A DNA stretch of 44,910 bases, from the NCBI GenBank assembly GCA_040881945.1, contig JBBECF010000025.1:1-44910 (forward strand). The letters are read 5' to 3'. The notes under the pieces were generated by a model that did not search any database, was not told the origin of the DNA, and was given only the letters and a program-made list of their open reading frames with translations. The stretch's first letter is position 1, and each line of letters begins with the position of its first letter. Made by a program: the position numbers and the translations under genes. Positions 1 to 6,828 of the stretch are shown here, piece by piece. This DNA comes from JBBECF01 sp040881945. GTDB taxonomy: Bacteria; Pseudomonadota; Alphaproteobacteria; Dongiales; Dongiaceae.

Positions 1-16
1 TAATCTCCGCGGCGCC

Positions 17-1819
17 ATGACCATCCGCCTGTTGCCGCCCGGGCTCGTCAACCGCATCGCCGCCGGCGAGGTCGTCGAGCGGCCGGCGGCCGCCGTCAAG
101 GAGTTGGTCGAGAACGCGCTCGACGCCGGCGCGCGCCGCATCGACGTGACGTTGCGCGCCGGCGGCGCGGCGCTGATCGCGGTCGTCGACGACGGCTGCG
201 GCATGACGCCCGAGGAGCTCGAACTGGCGGTCGAGCGCCACGCCACCTCGAAGCTGCCCGACGACGATCTCACCCGCATCGCCACCCTCGGCTTCCGCGG
301 CGAGGCGCTGCCGGCGATGGGCGCGGTCGGGCGCCTCGCGCTCACCAGCCGCAAGGCCGGCGCCGATAGCGCCTGGCGTCTGACCGTCGAGGCCGGGGTC
401 AAGGGCCGGCCGCAACCGGCGGCGATGTCCGCCGGCACGCGCGTCGAGCTCGCCGATCTGTTCTTCGCCACCCCGGCGCGGCTCAAGTTCCTCAAATCGG
501 CGCGCACCGAGCTCATGCACGCGCTCGACGCGGTCAACCGCCTGGCCATGGCGCACCCCCACGTCGCCTTCGCGCTCCACGACGACGGCCGGCCGGTGCT
601 GCGCCTCGACGCCGTCGCGGTCGATCTGGTGGACGGGCCGGCGGCGGCCCGGCTGGCGCGGCTCGCCGCGATCATGGGGCGCGACTTCGCCGACAACGCG
701 CTGGCCGTGGACGCGGCGCGCGAAGGCCTCAAGCTGACCGGCCATATCGGCCTGCCGACTCTCAACCGGGCGACCGCCGGGCACCAGTATCTGTTCGTCA
801 ACTCCCGGCCGGTGCGCGACCGCCTGTTGCAGGGCGCCGTGCGCGCCGCCTATCAGGACCTGCTGGCGCGCGACCGCCACCCGCTGCTCGCGCTGTTCCT
901 CGAGGCGCCGGCGGACATGGTCGATGTCAACGTCCACCCGACCAAGGCCGAGGTGCGCTTCCGCGACGCCGGGCTGGTGCGCGGCCTCGTCGTCGGCGCC
1001 GTCAGGCATGCGCTTGCCGCCGCCGGCCACCGCGCCGCCACCACGGTCTCCGCCGCCGCCCTGGGCAGCTTCCGCCCCGGCAACGGCGCGGCGGGATCGG
1101 GCGCCTGGGGCGGCGGACACGCCGCTGGCTCGCGCGGCCTCGCCGAGCGGGCGGCCGCCGCCTTTGCGCCGTTCCCGGCCGCCGCCGGCTTCGCCCCGGC
1201 CGCCGCGCCGGCGTCGGCCGACGCGGAGCCCGCCGCCGCCTATCCGCTCGGCGCCGCGCGCGCCCAGATCCACGACACCTACATCGTCGCGCAGACCACC
1301 GACGGCCTGGTCATCGTCGATCAGCACGCCGCCCACGAACGCCTGGTGCACGAGCGCCTCAAGCAGGCGCTCGCCGCCGGCGGGGTGGCGCGCCAGGGGT
1401 TGCTCATCCCCGAGGTCGTCGAGCTCGACCCCGCCGCGGCGGCGCGCCTGACCGCGCGCGCCCCCGAGCTGGCCGAGCTCGGTCTGGTGCTCGAGCCCTT
1501 CGGCGCCGGCGCCGTCGTCCTGCGCGAGGTGCCGGCGCTCTTGGGCGAGACCGATCTGCAGGGTCTGGTGCGCGACCTCGCCGACGAATTGGCCGAGCTC
1601 GGCGGCGCGCCGGCGCTGAAGGACCGGCTCGATCACATCTGCGCCACGATGGCCTGCCACGGCTCCTTGCGCGCCGGCCGCCGCCTCGGCGGGCCCGAGA
1701 TGGACGCGCTGTTGCGCCAGATGGAGGCGACGCCCCACGCCGGCCAGTGCAGCCACGGCCGCCCCACCTATGTCGAGCTCAAGCTCGCCGACATCGAACG
1801 CCTGTTCGGCCGGCGGTAG
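17..1819 (+). CDS. mutL: DNA mismatch repair protein MutL
   Basis: MutL couples mismatch recognition by MutS to strand incision and removal. The N-terminal GHKL ATPase motifs are clear: ELVENALDAGA near residue 30, DDGCGM near 60, and GFRGEAL near 95. A low-complexity Ala/Pro/Gly linker covers roughly residues 340-410. The C-terminal domain has DQHAAHERLVHE (from D435), the metal-binding endonuclease motif DQHA-x2-E-x4-E, plus the supporting ACHGSLRAG and GQCSHGRP segments. This is therefore a nicking-type MutL, as expected where MutH is absent. The 600-residue length is normal for the family. The start at 17 places the conserved IRLLPPGLVNRIAAGEVV segment right at the N-terminus. Its neighbourhood with rsmD, rluB and tadA is common in alphaproteobacteria (from memory). 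Confidence 0.97.
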   Translation: MTIRLLPPGLVNRIAAGEVVERPAAAVKELVENALDAGARRIDVTLRAGGAALIAVVDDGCGMTPEELELAVERHATSKLPDDDLTRIATLGFRGEALPAMGAVGRLALTSRKAGADSAWRLTVEAGVKGRPQPAAMSAGTRVELADLFFATPARLKFLKSARTELMHALDAVNRLAMAHPHVAFALHDDGRPVLRLDAVAVDLVDGPAAARLARLAAIMGRDFADNALAVDAAREGLKLTGHIGLPTLNRATAGHQYLFVNSRPVRDRLLQGAVRAAYQDLLARDRHPLLALFLEAPADMVDVNVHPTKAEVRFRDAGLVRGLVVGAVRHALAAAGHRAATTVSAAALGSFRPGNGAAGSGAWGGGHAAGSRGLAERAAAAFAPFPAAAGFAPAAAPASADAEPAAAYPLGAARAQIHDTYIVAQTTDGLVIVDQHAAHERLVHERLKQALAAGGVARQGLLIPEVVELDPAAAARLTARAPELAELGLVLEPFGAGAVVLREVPALLGETDLQGLVRDLADELAELGGAPALKDRLDHICATMACHGSLRAGRRLGGPEMDALLRQMEATPHAGQCSHGRPTYVELKLADIERLFGRR

Positions 1820-1844
1820 CGAAGGGTTGCGCGGCGCGTGTCGG

Positions 1845-1904
1845 CCTCGTCCTTCGACAGGCTCAGGACGAGGCCCTCATGGTGAGCCTGTCGAACCATG
1901 AGGG
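1845..1904. repeat. Tandem-hairpin intergenic repeat, copy 1
   Basis: Two adjacent perfect hairpins. Hairpin A has an 8-bp stem, CCTCGTCC (1845-1852) with GGACGAGG (1866-1873), around the loop TTCGACAGGCTCA. Hairpin B has a 10-bp stem, CCCTCATGGT (1874-1883) with ACCATGAGGG (1895-1904), around the loop GAGCCTGTCGA. The two loops are reverse complements of each other, so the element can fold either as two hairpins or as one long hairpin. A second copy lies at 23266-23324 with different but still paired stems. The core TTCGACARGCTCAGGA is a widespread dispersed repeat of GC-rich proteobacteria, from memory. Confidence 0.85.
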
Positions 1905-3148
1905 CCGACGTGCAGGGCGGAAACTTGCGCGACTCTGAGACTCGCGCCCAAGGCGGCGCGCTGCGCACGGCACGCCACGGCCTGCCGGCCACGGTCTGGC
2001 TGCTCGGCGTGACCAGCCTGTTCATGGATGTGAGCTCGGAGATCGTGCACAGCCTGCTGCCGCTGTTCCTGGTCACCGGGCTGGGCGCCAGCGTGCTCGC
2101 GGTCGGGCTGATCGACGGCCTGGCCGAGGCGACCGCCTCGTTCGCCAAGATCTTCTCCGGCGCGCTCAGCGACTGGCTCGGCCGACGCAAATGGCTGGCG
2201 GTCGCCGGCTATGCCCTGAGCGCCCTGACCAAGCCGCTGTTTCCGCTCGCCGCCGGGGCGACGGACGTGTTCTGGGCCAGGGTCCTCGATCGCCTCGGCA
2301 AGGGCATCCGCGGCGCGCCGCGCGACGCCCTCGTTGCCGACGCCGTCGATCCCGGCCAACGCGGCGCCGCCTATGGCCTGCGCCAGGGCCTCGATACGCT
2401 GGGCGCGCTCGCCGGGCCGCTCATCGCGGTCGGGCTGATGGCGCTGTTCGCCGGCGATTTCCGTGCCGTGTTCTGGGTCGCCTGCGGGCCTGCCGTCGCC
2501 GCGGTCCTGGTGCTGGCCATTGGCGTCAGGGAGCCGGCGCCGGCGGTGCGCCCCGCCGGCCGGCCCCGCTTCGCGCTGCGCCCGGCCGAGTTCGCCAGCC
2601 TCGGCGCCGGCTTCTGGGCGCTGATCGCGGCGCTGATGCTGCTCCTGCTGCCGCGCTTCTCGGAGGCGTTCCTGCTGCTGCGCGCCGCCGGTCTCGGCCT
2701 CGGCCTCGCCTTTGTGCCGCTGGTGCTGGCGGCCATGAACCTGGTGGCGGCGGCGCTCTCCGTGCCGGCCGGCCGCCGCTCGGACCGCGTCGGGCGGCGC
2801 GGCCTGGTCGTCGCCGGCTTCGCCCTGCTGATCGCCGCCCACCTCGTGCTCTGGCTCGCCGCCGCGCCGGCGGCGGTGTTCCTCGGGGCGGCCTTGTGGG
2901 GCGCCCATCTCGGCGTCACCCAGGGGGTGCTGGCGGCGCTGATCGCCGACTTGGCGCCGCCGGCGTTGCGCGGCACCGCCTTCGGCGTCTTCCACATGGT
3001 CTCCGGCGTCGCCGTGCTCGCCGGCAGCCTCGGCGCCGGCGCGCTCTGGGACGCGGTCGGCCCGTCCGCCGTCTTCGCCGCCGCGGCCGCGGTCGGCGCC
3101 GTCGGCCTGCTCGCCTTCGTCGCGCTCACGGCCGCCCGCCGGCCATGA
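1898..3148 (+). CDS. MFS transporter
   Basis: Inner-membrane major facilitator with about 12 hydrophobic segments over 416 residues. The segment SLFMDVSSEIVHSLLPLFL near residue 45 and the loop DWLGRRKW, followed by DRLGKGIRGAPRDAL, match a subfamily of uncharacterised MFS permeases often labelled multidrug or sugar transporters. The substrate cannot be read from the sequence. The ATG at 1898 lies inside the second hairpin of the upstream repeat, and the first 28 or so residues look non-conserved. The in-frame GTG at 1910 or TTG at 1925 may be the real start. The stop overlaps the next gene's start (ATGA), so the two are probably co-translated. Confidence 0.85.
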   Translation: MRADVQGGNLRDSETRAQGGALRTARHGLPATVWLLGVTSLFMDVSSEIVHSLLPLFLVTGLGASVLAVGLIDGLAEATASFAKIFSGALSDWLGRRKWLAVAGYALSALTKPLFPLAAGATDVFWARVLDRLGKGIRGAPRDALVADAVDPGQRGAAYGLRQGLDTLGALAGPLIAVGLMALFAGDFRAVFWVACGPAVAAVLVLAIGVREPAPAVRPAGRPRFALRPAEFASLGAGFWALIAALMLLLLPRFSEAFLLLRAAGLGLGLAFVPLVLAAMNLVAAALSVPAGRRSDRVGRRGLVVAGFALLIAAHLVLWLAAAPAAVFLGAALWGAHLGVTQGVLAALIADLAPPALRGTAFGVFHMVSGVAVLAGSLGAGALWDAVGPSAVFAAAAAVGAVGLLAFVALTAARRP

Positions 3149-4278
3149 CCGGCGGCGGGAACCGGGCCGCCGCGGACCTCGTCACCCTGTTCCTGTGCGG
3201 CGACGTGATGACCGGGCGCGGCATCGACCAGGCCTTGCCGCACCCCGGCGACCCGCGCCTCCGCGAATCCTACGTGACCTCGGCGCTCGGCTATGTCGAG
3301 CTCGCCGAGACGGCGCACGGGCCGATCCCGCGCCCGGTGGATTTCGCCTATGTCTGGGGCGACGCGCTGCCCGAGCTCGAACGCGTGCGGCCCGACTGCC
3401 GCATCGTCAACCTCGAGACCAGCGTGACGCGCAGCGAGGACTGCGCGCCCAAGGGCATCAACTACCGCATGGCCCCGGAGAACGTCCCGTGCCTCGCCGC
3501 GGCGGGGATCGACTGCTGCGTGCTGGCCAACAACCACGTGCTGGACTGGGGACCGGCGGGGCTGCTGGAGACGCTGGCGACGCTCGATCGCGCCAGCATC
3601 GCGTCGGCCGGCGCCGGCCGCGACCTCGACTGGGCGGCGGCCCCGGCCGAACTGCCGCTCGCCGGCGGGGGCCGCGTGCTCGTGTTCGCCTTCGGCTCGG
3701 TCACCAGCGGCATCCCGGCGGACTGGGCGGCCGGCCCCGCGCGCCCCGGCGTCAACCTGCTCGCCGACTTGTCGCCGCGGACCGCGGCCCGCATCGCCGG
3801 AGAGGTCGCGGCGCTGCGCCGGCCCGGCGACATCGTCGTCGCCTCGATTCATTGGGGCAGCAACTGGGGCTATCGCGTGCCGCCGGCGCAGCGCGACTTC
3901 GCGCAGGCGCTGATCGACGACGCCGGCGTCGACGTCGTCCACGGCCATTCGTCGCATCACCCGAAGGCGATCGAGGTCCATAACGACCGGCCGATCCTCT
4001 ATGGCTGCGGCGATTTCCTGAACGACTACGAAGGCATCGGCGGCTACGCGGCGTTCCGCGGCGACCTCGCGCTCATGTACTTCGTCGTCCTCGCGGCGGC
4101 GACCGGACGCCTCGTCCGCCTCGAGATGACGCCGCTGCGCATCCGCCGCTTCCGCCTGAACCGCGCCGACCGCGCGGACGCGGAATGGCTGCGCGACACG
4201 CTGACTCGCGAGGGCCGGGCCTTCGGCACCCGCGTCGAGCTCGCCGAATCCGACCGCCTCACCCTCGCCTGGGGCTGA
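3145..4278 (+). CDS. CapA family protein (poly-gamma-glutamate capsule synthesis type)
   Basis: A 377-residue protein with the CapA/PgsA metallophosphoesterase-like fold. Diagnostic segments, in order, are LFLCGDVMTGRGID near the N-terminus, RIVNLETSVT, GIDCCVLANNHVLDWG, HWGSNWGYRVP, VVHGHSSHHPKAIE, and ILYGCGDFLNDYEG. The Asp, Asn-His and His residues in these segments are the expected metal-binding positions. I see no signal peptide, so it may be cytoplasmic, unlike Bacillus CapA. The ATG at 3145 overlaps the MFS stop. The family is tied to polyglutamate export, but in Gram-negatives with no capsule genes nearby its role is unknown. The same frame is open far upstream, but that part is a shadow of the MFS gene. 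Confidence 0.85.
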   Translation: MTGGGNRAAADLVTLFLCGDVMTGRGIDQALPHPGDPRLRESYVTSALGYVELAETAHGPIPRPVDFAYVWGDALPELERVRPDCRIVNLETSVTRSEDCAPKGINYRMAPENVPCLAAAGIDCCVLANNHVLDWGPAGLLETLATLDRASIASAGAGRDLDWAAAPAELPLAGGGRVLVFAFGSVTSGIPADWAAGPARPGVNLLADLSPRTAARIAGEVAALRRPGDIVVASIHWGSNWGYRVPPAQRDFAQALIDDAGVDVVHGHSSHHPKAIEVHNDRPILYGCGDFLNDYEGIGGYAAFRGDLALMYFVVLAAATGRLVRLEMTPLRIRRFRLNRADRADAEWLRDTLTREGRAFGTRVELAESDRLTLAWG

Positions 4279-4318
4279 GGCCGCGCGGCGCGCCTATGTG
4301 GAGGGCGGGAGGCAGTTT

Positions 4319-4347
4319 TTGACATTGTTATGAGTGTGTGATAACCT
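4319..4347 (+). promoter_or_regulatory. Putative promoter with inverted-repeat operator of the tumE/tumA module
   Basis: A consensus -35 box TTGACA (4319-4324) is followed after 17 bases by a weak -10 TAACCT (4342-4347). Within the spacer and -10 lies the inverted repeat GTTAT (4327-4331), nine bases, then ATAAC (4341-4345). This placement is what an autoregulating HTH antitoxin such as TumA would bind. The region is distinctly A+T-rich compared with the flanking genes. Confidence 0.45.
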
Positions 4348-4353
4348 TTATAT

Positions 4354-4498
4354 GTGACCAGAGACGTGCGGGACCGCAGCCTCGATACCCTCCTGGACCT
4401 GGACGGCCAAGTTCTGGTTGTCGATCCGGGCAACGTTGCTGGCGGATTTCTGGGCCGAAGTGGACGCAGTGCTGAAGGAGAGGGGAGTGATTCCATGA
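4354..4498 (+). pseudogene. Relic of a TumE-type (DUF6516) toxin with its core deleted
   Basis: From the GTG at 4354 the reading frame encodes LDTLLDLDGQVLVVDPG, which resembles the N-terminus of DUF6516/TumE toxins (recalled, not searched). Just after, in another frame (4442-4498), come ADFWAEVDAVLKERGVIP and a stop, which resembles the extreme C-terminus of the same family. The central domain, roughly 70-90 residues, is missing between them. The toxin's stop codon still overlaps the antitoxin start (ATGA, 4495-4498), preserving the original operon design. Because of the frame change, the N-terminal piece now reads straight into the antitoxin, giving a possible 172-residue fusion. No functional toxin can be made. 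Confidence 0.75.
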
Positions 4499-4872
4499 CG
4501 ACATTGAAGGTAGGCATTGCCAGCTATGACCAGATGAAGGCGCGCACGACGGCGATGGCCCGGGGTCAACATCGTCGCCGCAGGGGCGAGCCGAAGATCT
4601 GGTTCACGTCCATGGAGAGCTTCGCCAAGGTTCTGTCTGACCGGAATCGCGCGCTCCTCGCCCTCATTGCCGACGCGCAGCCGGACTCCCTGGCCGAGCT
4701 TTCGACTCTCTCCGGCCGCGCCAAGTCCAATCTTTCCCGGACGCTCAAGACCATGGAACGATACGGTCTGGTGCAACTGCGCAGGGGAGCGCGGGGCACG
4801 ATCGTTCCTCGCGTCCCTTACACGGGCATCGCGCTCGATGTTCCTGTGGGCTTGGGCAGAGCGCAGACGTGA
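4495..4872 (+). CDS. tumA: HTH antitoxin, TumA type
   Basis: A 125-residue DNA-binding antitoxin. The N-terminus, MTTLKVGIASYDQMKART, and the segment GEPKIWFTSMESFAKVLSDR match the antitoxin family paired with DUF6516 toxins. A winged-helix/HTH region follows at about residues 70-105 (SLAELSTLSGRAKSNLSRTL, then METYGLV-like MERYGLVQL). It would bind the operator upstream and neutralise a TumE RNase, but the toxin in front of it is gutted, so it is now an orphan antitoxin. Such orphans can still block related toxins or act as plain repressors. The start is chosen by the ATGA coupling to the relic toxin; the same frame is open upstream to 4354. Confidence 0.8.
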   Translation: MTTLKVGIASYDQMKARTTAMARGQHRRRRGEPKIWFTSMESFAKVLSDRNRALLALIADAQPDSLAELSTLSGRAKSNLSRTLKTMERYGLVQLRRGARGTIVPRVPYTGIALDVPVGLGRAQT

Positions 4873-4903
4873 GGGCATCCGTATTTTCGGGGACACAATA
4901 CTT

Positions 4904-4931
4904 ATTTCGCACGGGTAAGCCCGTGGGAAAT
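4904..4931. terminator. Bidirectional stem-loop between tumA and vapC
   Basis: ATTTC-g-CACGGG (4904-4915), loop taag, then CCCGTG-g-GAAAT (4920-4931) gives an 11-bp stem with a single G/G mismatch. It lies five bases beyond the vapC stop and 31 beyond the tumA stop, between convergent genes. There is no long T-tract, so it may be a weak or Rho-assisted terminator. Confidence 0.6.
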
Positions 4932-4936
4932 TCGGG

Positions 4937-5347
4937 TCAGCGTTCGGGGGCGACCACTTCGAGCGTCGGGAAATAGGTTCGGTAGCGGCCGACGTCGCGG
5001 CTGAGGAGCGGCAGCCGGGCGACCGCGGCGTGGGCACCGATGAAAAAATCCGGAAGGACCCCGGTTCGCGAGCCGCCTTTGCGCTTGTACGCGCGAAAGG
5101 CCTTGCCAGCGAGAAAGAGGGCGGGGCGGGGGATCTCCGCCATCGCGATCCCGGTTTCCGACAGCACTGCTTCCAGCTCCTCGATGCGCTCGAAACCGAC
5201 CGAGGTCTCGGCGTAGATCACGGGGTTGATGAGGAGAGGCCCGCGCAGCGCCCAGGTCTCCAATTGTCGCTGCGACCAATCCGCCCACTCGGGCGCGTCG
5301 GTCACCAGATCGAGAAGGACATTGGTATCGACGAGAATGCCGGTCAC
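4937..5347 (-). CDS. vapC: PIN-domain ribonuclease toxin VapC
   Basis: A 136-residue PIN-domain endoribonuclease, the toxin of a VapBC pair. The start is the GTG whose first bases overlap the vapB stop (GTGA), giving the N-terminus VTGILVDTNVLLDL with the first catalytic Asp at residue 7. The acidic Glu in NPVIYAETSVGF and the Asp in VLPDFFIGAHA complete the metal site, and LLSRDVGRYRTYFP is the usual C-terminal PIN segment. All expected acidic residues are present, so the toxin looks functional, in contrast to the toxins of the two flanking modules. VapC toxins cleave tRNA or rRNA; the target here is unknown. Confidence 0.9.
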   Translation of the reverse strand: MTGILVDTNVLLDLVTDAPEWADWSQRQLETWALRGPLLINPVIYAETSVGFERIEELEAVLSETGIAMAEIPRPALFLAGKAFRAYKRKGGSRTGVLPDFFIGAHAAVARLPLLSRDVGRYRTYFPTLEVVAPER

Positions 5348-5583
5348 GCGTCCCCGCGGGTGAGGGCCATGATCTCGTCGGTGCTCATCCCCGCCGAGGC
5401 GCGCCCGCGAACGCGGGCGAAAGCCGAGCGCTTCGGCGACCGCCGCTTCCCGGCCTTGCGGACCGTCACGCGCCCGTCCTCCAGCAGGTCGAAATCGACC
5501 GCCGCTCCCGGCGCGATGCCGAGATAGTCGCGGACCTTCTTCGGGATCGTGACCTGACCCTTGCTCGTGACGACCGTGCTCAT
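5344..5583 (-). CDS. vapB: AbrB/MazE-fold antitoxin VapB
   Basis: A 79-residue antitoxin with an N-terminal swapped-hairpin (SpoVT/AbrB) DNA-binding domain, STVVTSKGQVTIPKKVRDYLG, and a basic, flexible C-terminal half that should wrap the VapC active site. I chose the ATG at 5583 because the AbrB domain begins immediately after it; an upstream in-frame start would add eight unrelated residues. It is the first gene of the two-gene operon and overlaps vapC by four bases. Autoregulation is likely through the inverted repeats just upstream (5597-5626). Confidence 0.9.
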   Translation of the reverse strand: MSTVVTSKGQVTIPKKVRDYLGIAPGAAVDFDLLEDGRVTVRKAGKRRSPKRSAFARVRGRASAGMSTDEIMALTRGDA

Positions 5584-5596
5584 GGCCGCGCCCCGT

Positions 5597-5626
5597 GGTA
5601 ATACCAATTTCAGTATGAGTAATACT
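5597..5626 (-). promoter_or_regulatory. Candidate VapBC operator
   Basis: Just upstream of vapB are two symmetric A+T-rich motifs: the near-palindrome GGTAATACC (5597-5605), and AGTAT (5612-5616) with ATACT (5622-5626). The half-site TAATAC occurs in both. Paired symmetric sites directly in front of vapB are typical of VapBC autoregulation. The site is inferred from position and symmetry only. Confidence 0.45.
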
Positions 5627-5711
5627 AACGCCTTCCGCGGGCAGAGGCAAGAACGGGTCGCGTTCGTCCATGTCAGGGTTCCGAAATCGCCAAGGTCGCT
5701 TCCTTGTCCGC

Positions 5712-5742
5712 TTGACGGATTATGTGAAATATAACATATAAG
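5712..5742 (+). promoter_or_regulatory. Putative promoter and operator of the HigB/HigA-type module
   Basis: TTGACG (5712-5717) with TATAAG (5737-5742) 19 bases downstream forms a plausible promoter. An inverted repeat, TATGT (5721-5725) and ACATA (5734-5738), lies between and over the -10 box, where an XRE antitoxin would repress. The transcript would start just before the relic toxin ATG at 5746. The spacing is longer than ideal. Confidence 0.4.
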
Positions 5743-5745
5743 ACC

Positions 5746-5861
5746 ATGGCTCAGAATCCCGTCGAGCCGAAGCCGCTCGTCTGGCGCGTAACCTCGAAGG
5801 CCGACGTCATGGCCTTGAGCGATTGAAGGATTTGGCCGAGGAAAGGGAGAAGCGGAAATGA
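5746..5861 (+). pseudogene. Relic of a HigB/Gp49-type toxin with its core deleted
   Basis: The ATG at 5746 opens with MAQNPVEPKPLVW, resembling the N-terminus of phage-derived Gp49-like (DUF891/HigB) RelE-fold toxins, and the frame ends at a TGA at 5824-5826. In a different frame (from 5814) the sequence reads LERLKDLAEEREKRK and stops at 5859-5861, which looks like such a toxin's C-terminal helix. Only about 25 of roughly 100-110 residues remain at the front, and the catalytic core is gone. The C-terminal stop still overlaps the antitoxin ATG (ATGA), so the original toxin-first operon design is visible. Family assignment of the two short ends is from memory. Confidence 0.7.
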
Positions 5862-6199
5862 CCAGGGCTCCGGCGGCAAAGGACCCGTCCCGGAACGTCT
5901 GGCTGCAACTCGGGCTGCCCGACGCCGAAGAGCACTATCTGAAGGCCGAGTTCGTTCTGCGGCTTGGCAAGACGATCAAGGCTCTCGGCCTGACGCAGCG
6001 CGCGGCCGCGCGGCGGGTCGGCACCACCCAGCCGGAGCTCTCGAAGATCCTGCGAGGCAAGTTCTCCGAGGTCTCGCTCGAACGGCTCATGCGCTTCCTG
6101 ACGGCGCTCGGGCACCACATCGAAATCAAGATCGGCGCGCGGACGGCGGACGAAGCGGGCGAAGTGGTCGTAACGGACGCTCGTCGGCGAGCCGCGTGA
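5858..6199 (+). CDS. XRE-family HTH antitoxin (HigA-like)
   Basis: A 113-residue XRE (HTH_37-like) antitoxin. The N-terminal segment NVWLQLGLPDAEEHYLKAEFVLRL leads into the helix-turn-helix LTQRAAARRVGTTQPELSKILRG (about residues 46-70), followed by FSEVSLERLMRFLTALGHHIEIKI. This layout is typical of antitoxins encoded behind Gp49/HigB-like toxins. The ATG overlaps the stop of the toxin relic, so translation was once coupled; now ribosomes finishing the shortened frame at 5826 would have to re-initiate 32 bases on. With its toxin destroyed it is an orphan repressor or anti-addiction gene. Confidence 0.85.
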   Translation: MTRAPAAKDPSRNVWLQLGLPDAEEHYLKAEFVLRLGKTIKALGLTQRAAARRVGTTQPELSKILRGKFSEVSLERLMRFLTALGHHIEIKIGARTADEAGEVVVTDARRRAA

Positions 6200-6231
6200 G
6201 ACTAGGAGTGTTCAAAGCCTTGGCGGGCTCA

Positions 6232-6828
6232 TCAAGCTGGCGCACCCGCGGACGACGGTCCGGCGCTGAAGCGCACGAACACAATCCGCGCCTTGCCGTA
6301 GCGGCGCTCGTCGAGAATCGCGAACCCGGCGGGCGGGGCGAAGGGTTCCTTGGTGCTTACCTCGACGACGCACAGAGCATCGCGGGCCAGCCACCCGGCG
6401 GCGGCCAACGCCGCCAGCGCCGGGGCGCCGAGGCCGCTGCCATAGGGCGGGTCGAGCAGCACGATGGCAACCGGCGCCGGGGCGGGCGGCGGCCGGGTCG
6501 GGTCGGCGCGCAAGACCGTCGTGCGCGCGGCTTCGCCGAGGCGCGCGGCGTTGGCGCGGGTCGCGGCGACCGCGGCGGGGCTCGTATCCATGAAGGTCGC
6601 GTGGGCGGCGCCGCGCGACAGCGCCTCGAGGCCGAGCGCGCCGCTGCCGCAGAAGCCGTCGAGGACGCGCGCGCCCGGCAGCGGCGAAATGCCGCCATCG
6701 GCCGCGAGCCGCCCGTGCTCGAGGATGTTGAACAGCGCCTCGCGCGTGCGGTCGGCGGTCGGGCGGACCGCGAGCCCGGCCGGGGCCTCGAGCCGGCGCC
6801 CGCGGTGCCGGCCGCCGACGATCCTCAC
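6232..6828 (-). CDS. rsmD: 16S rRNA (guanine(966)-N(2))-methyltransferase RsmD
   Basis: A 198-residue SAM-dependent methyltransferase that modifies G966 of 16S rRNA in the small subunit. It begins VRIVGGRHRGRRLEAPAGLAVRPT, the standard RsmD start, from a GTG overlapping the rluB stop (GTGA). The SAM-binding motif VLDGFCGSGALGLEALSRGA and the catalytic DPPY segment (LLDPPYGSGLG) are both present, and the C-terminal EERRYG-like segment appears as DERRYGKARIVF. It is translationally coupled to rluB, an association frequent in alphaproteobacteria. Confidence 0.95.
   Translation of the reverse strand: MRIVGGRHRGRRLEAPAGLAVRPTADRTREALFNILEHGRLAADGGISPLPGARVLDGFCGSGALGLEALSRGAAHATFMDTSPAAVAATRANAARLGEAARTTVLRADPTRPPPAPAPVAIVLLDPPYGSGLGAPALAALAAAGWLARDALCVVEVSTKEPFAPPAGFAILDERRYGKARIVFVRFSAGPSSAGAPA

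Noticed and set aside
2191..3144. Long upstream extension of the CapA-like reading frame
   Set aside because: The translation there is Arg/Pro/Gly-rich noise in a second frame of the MFS gene; the CapA motifs begin only after the ATG at 3145.
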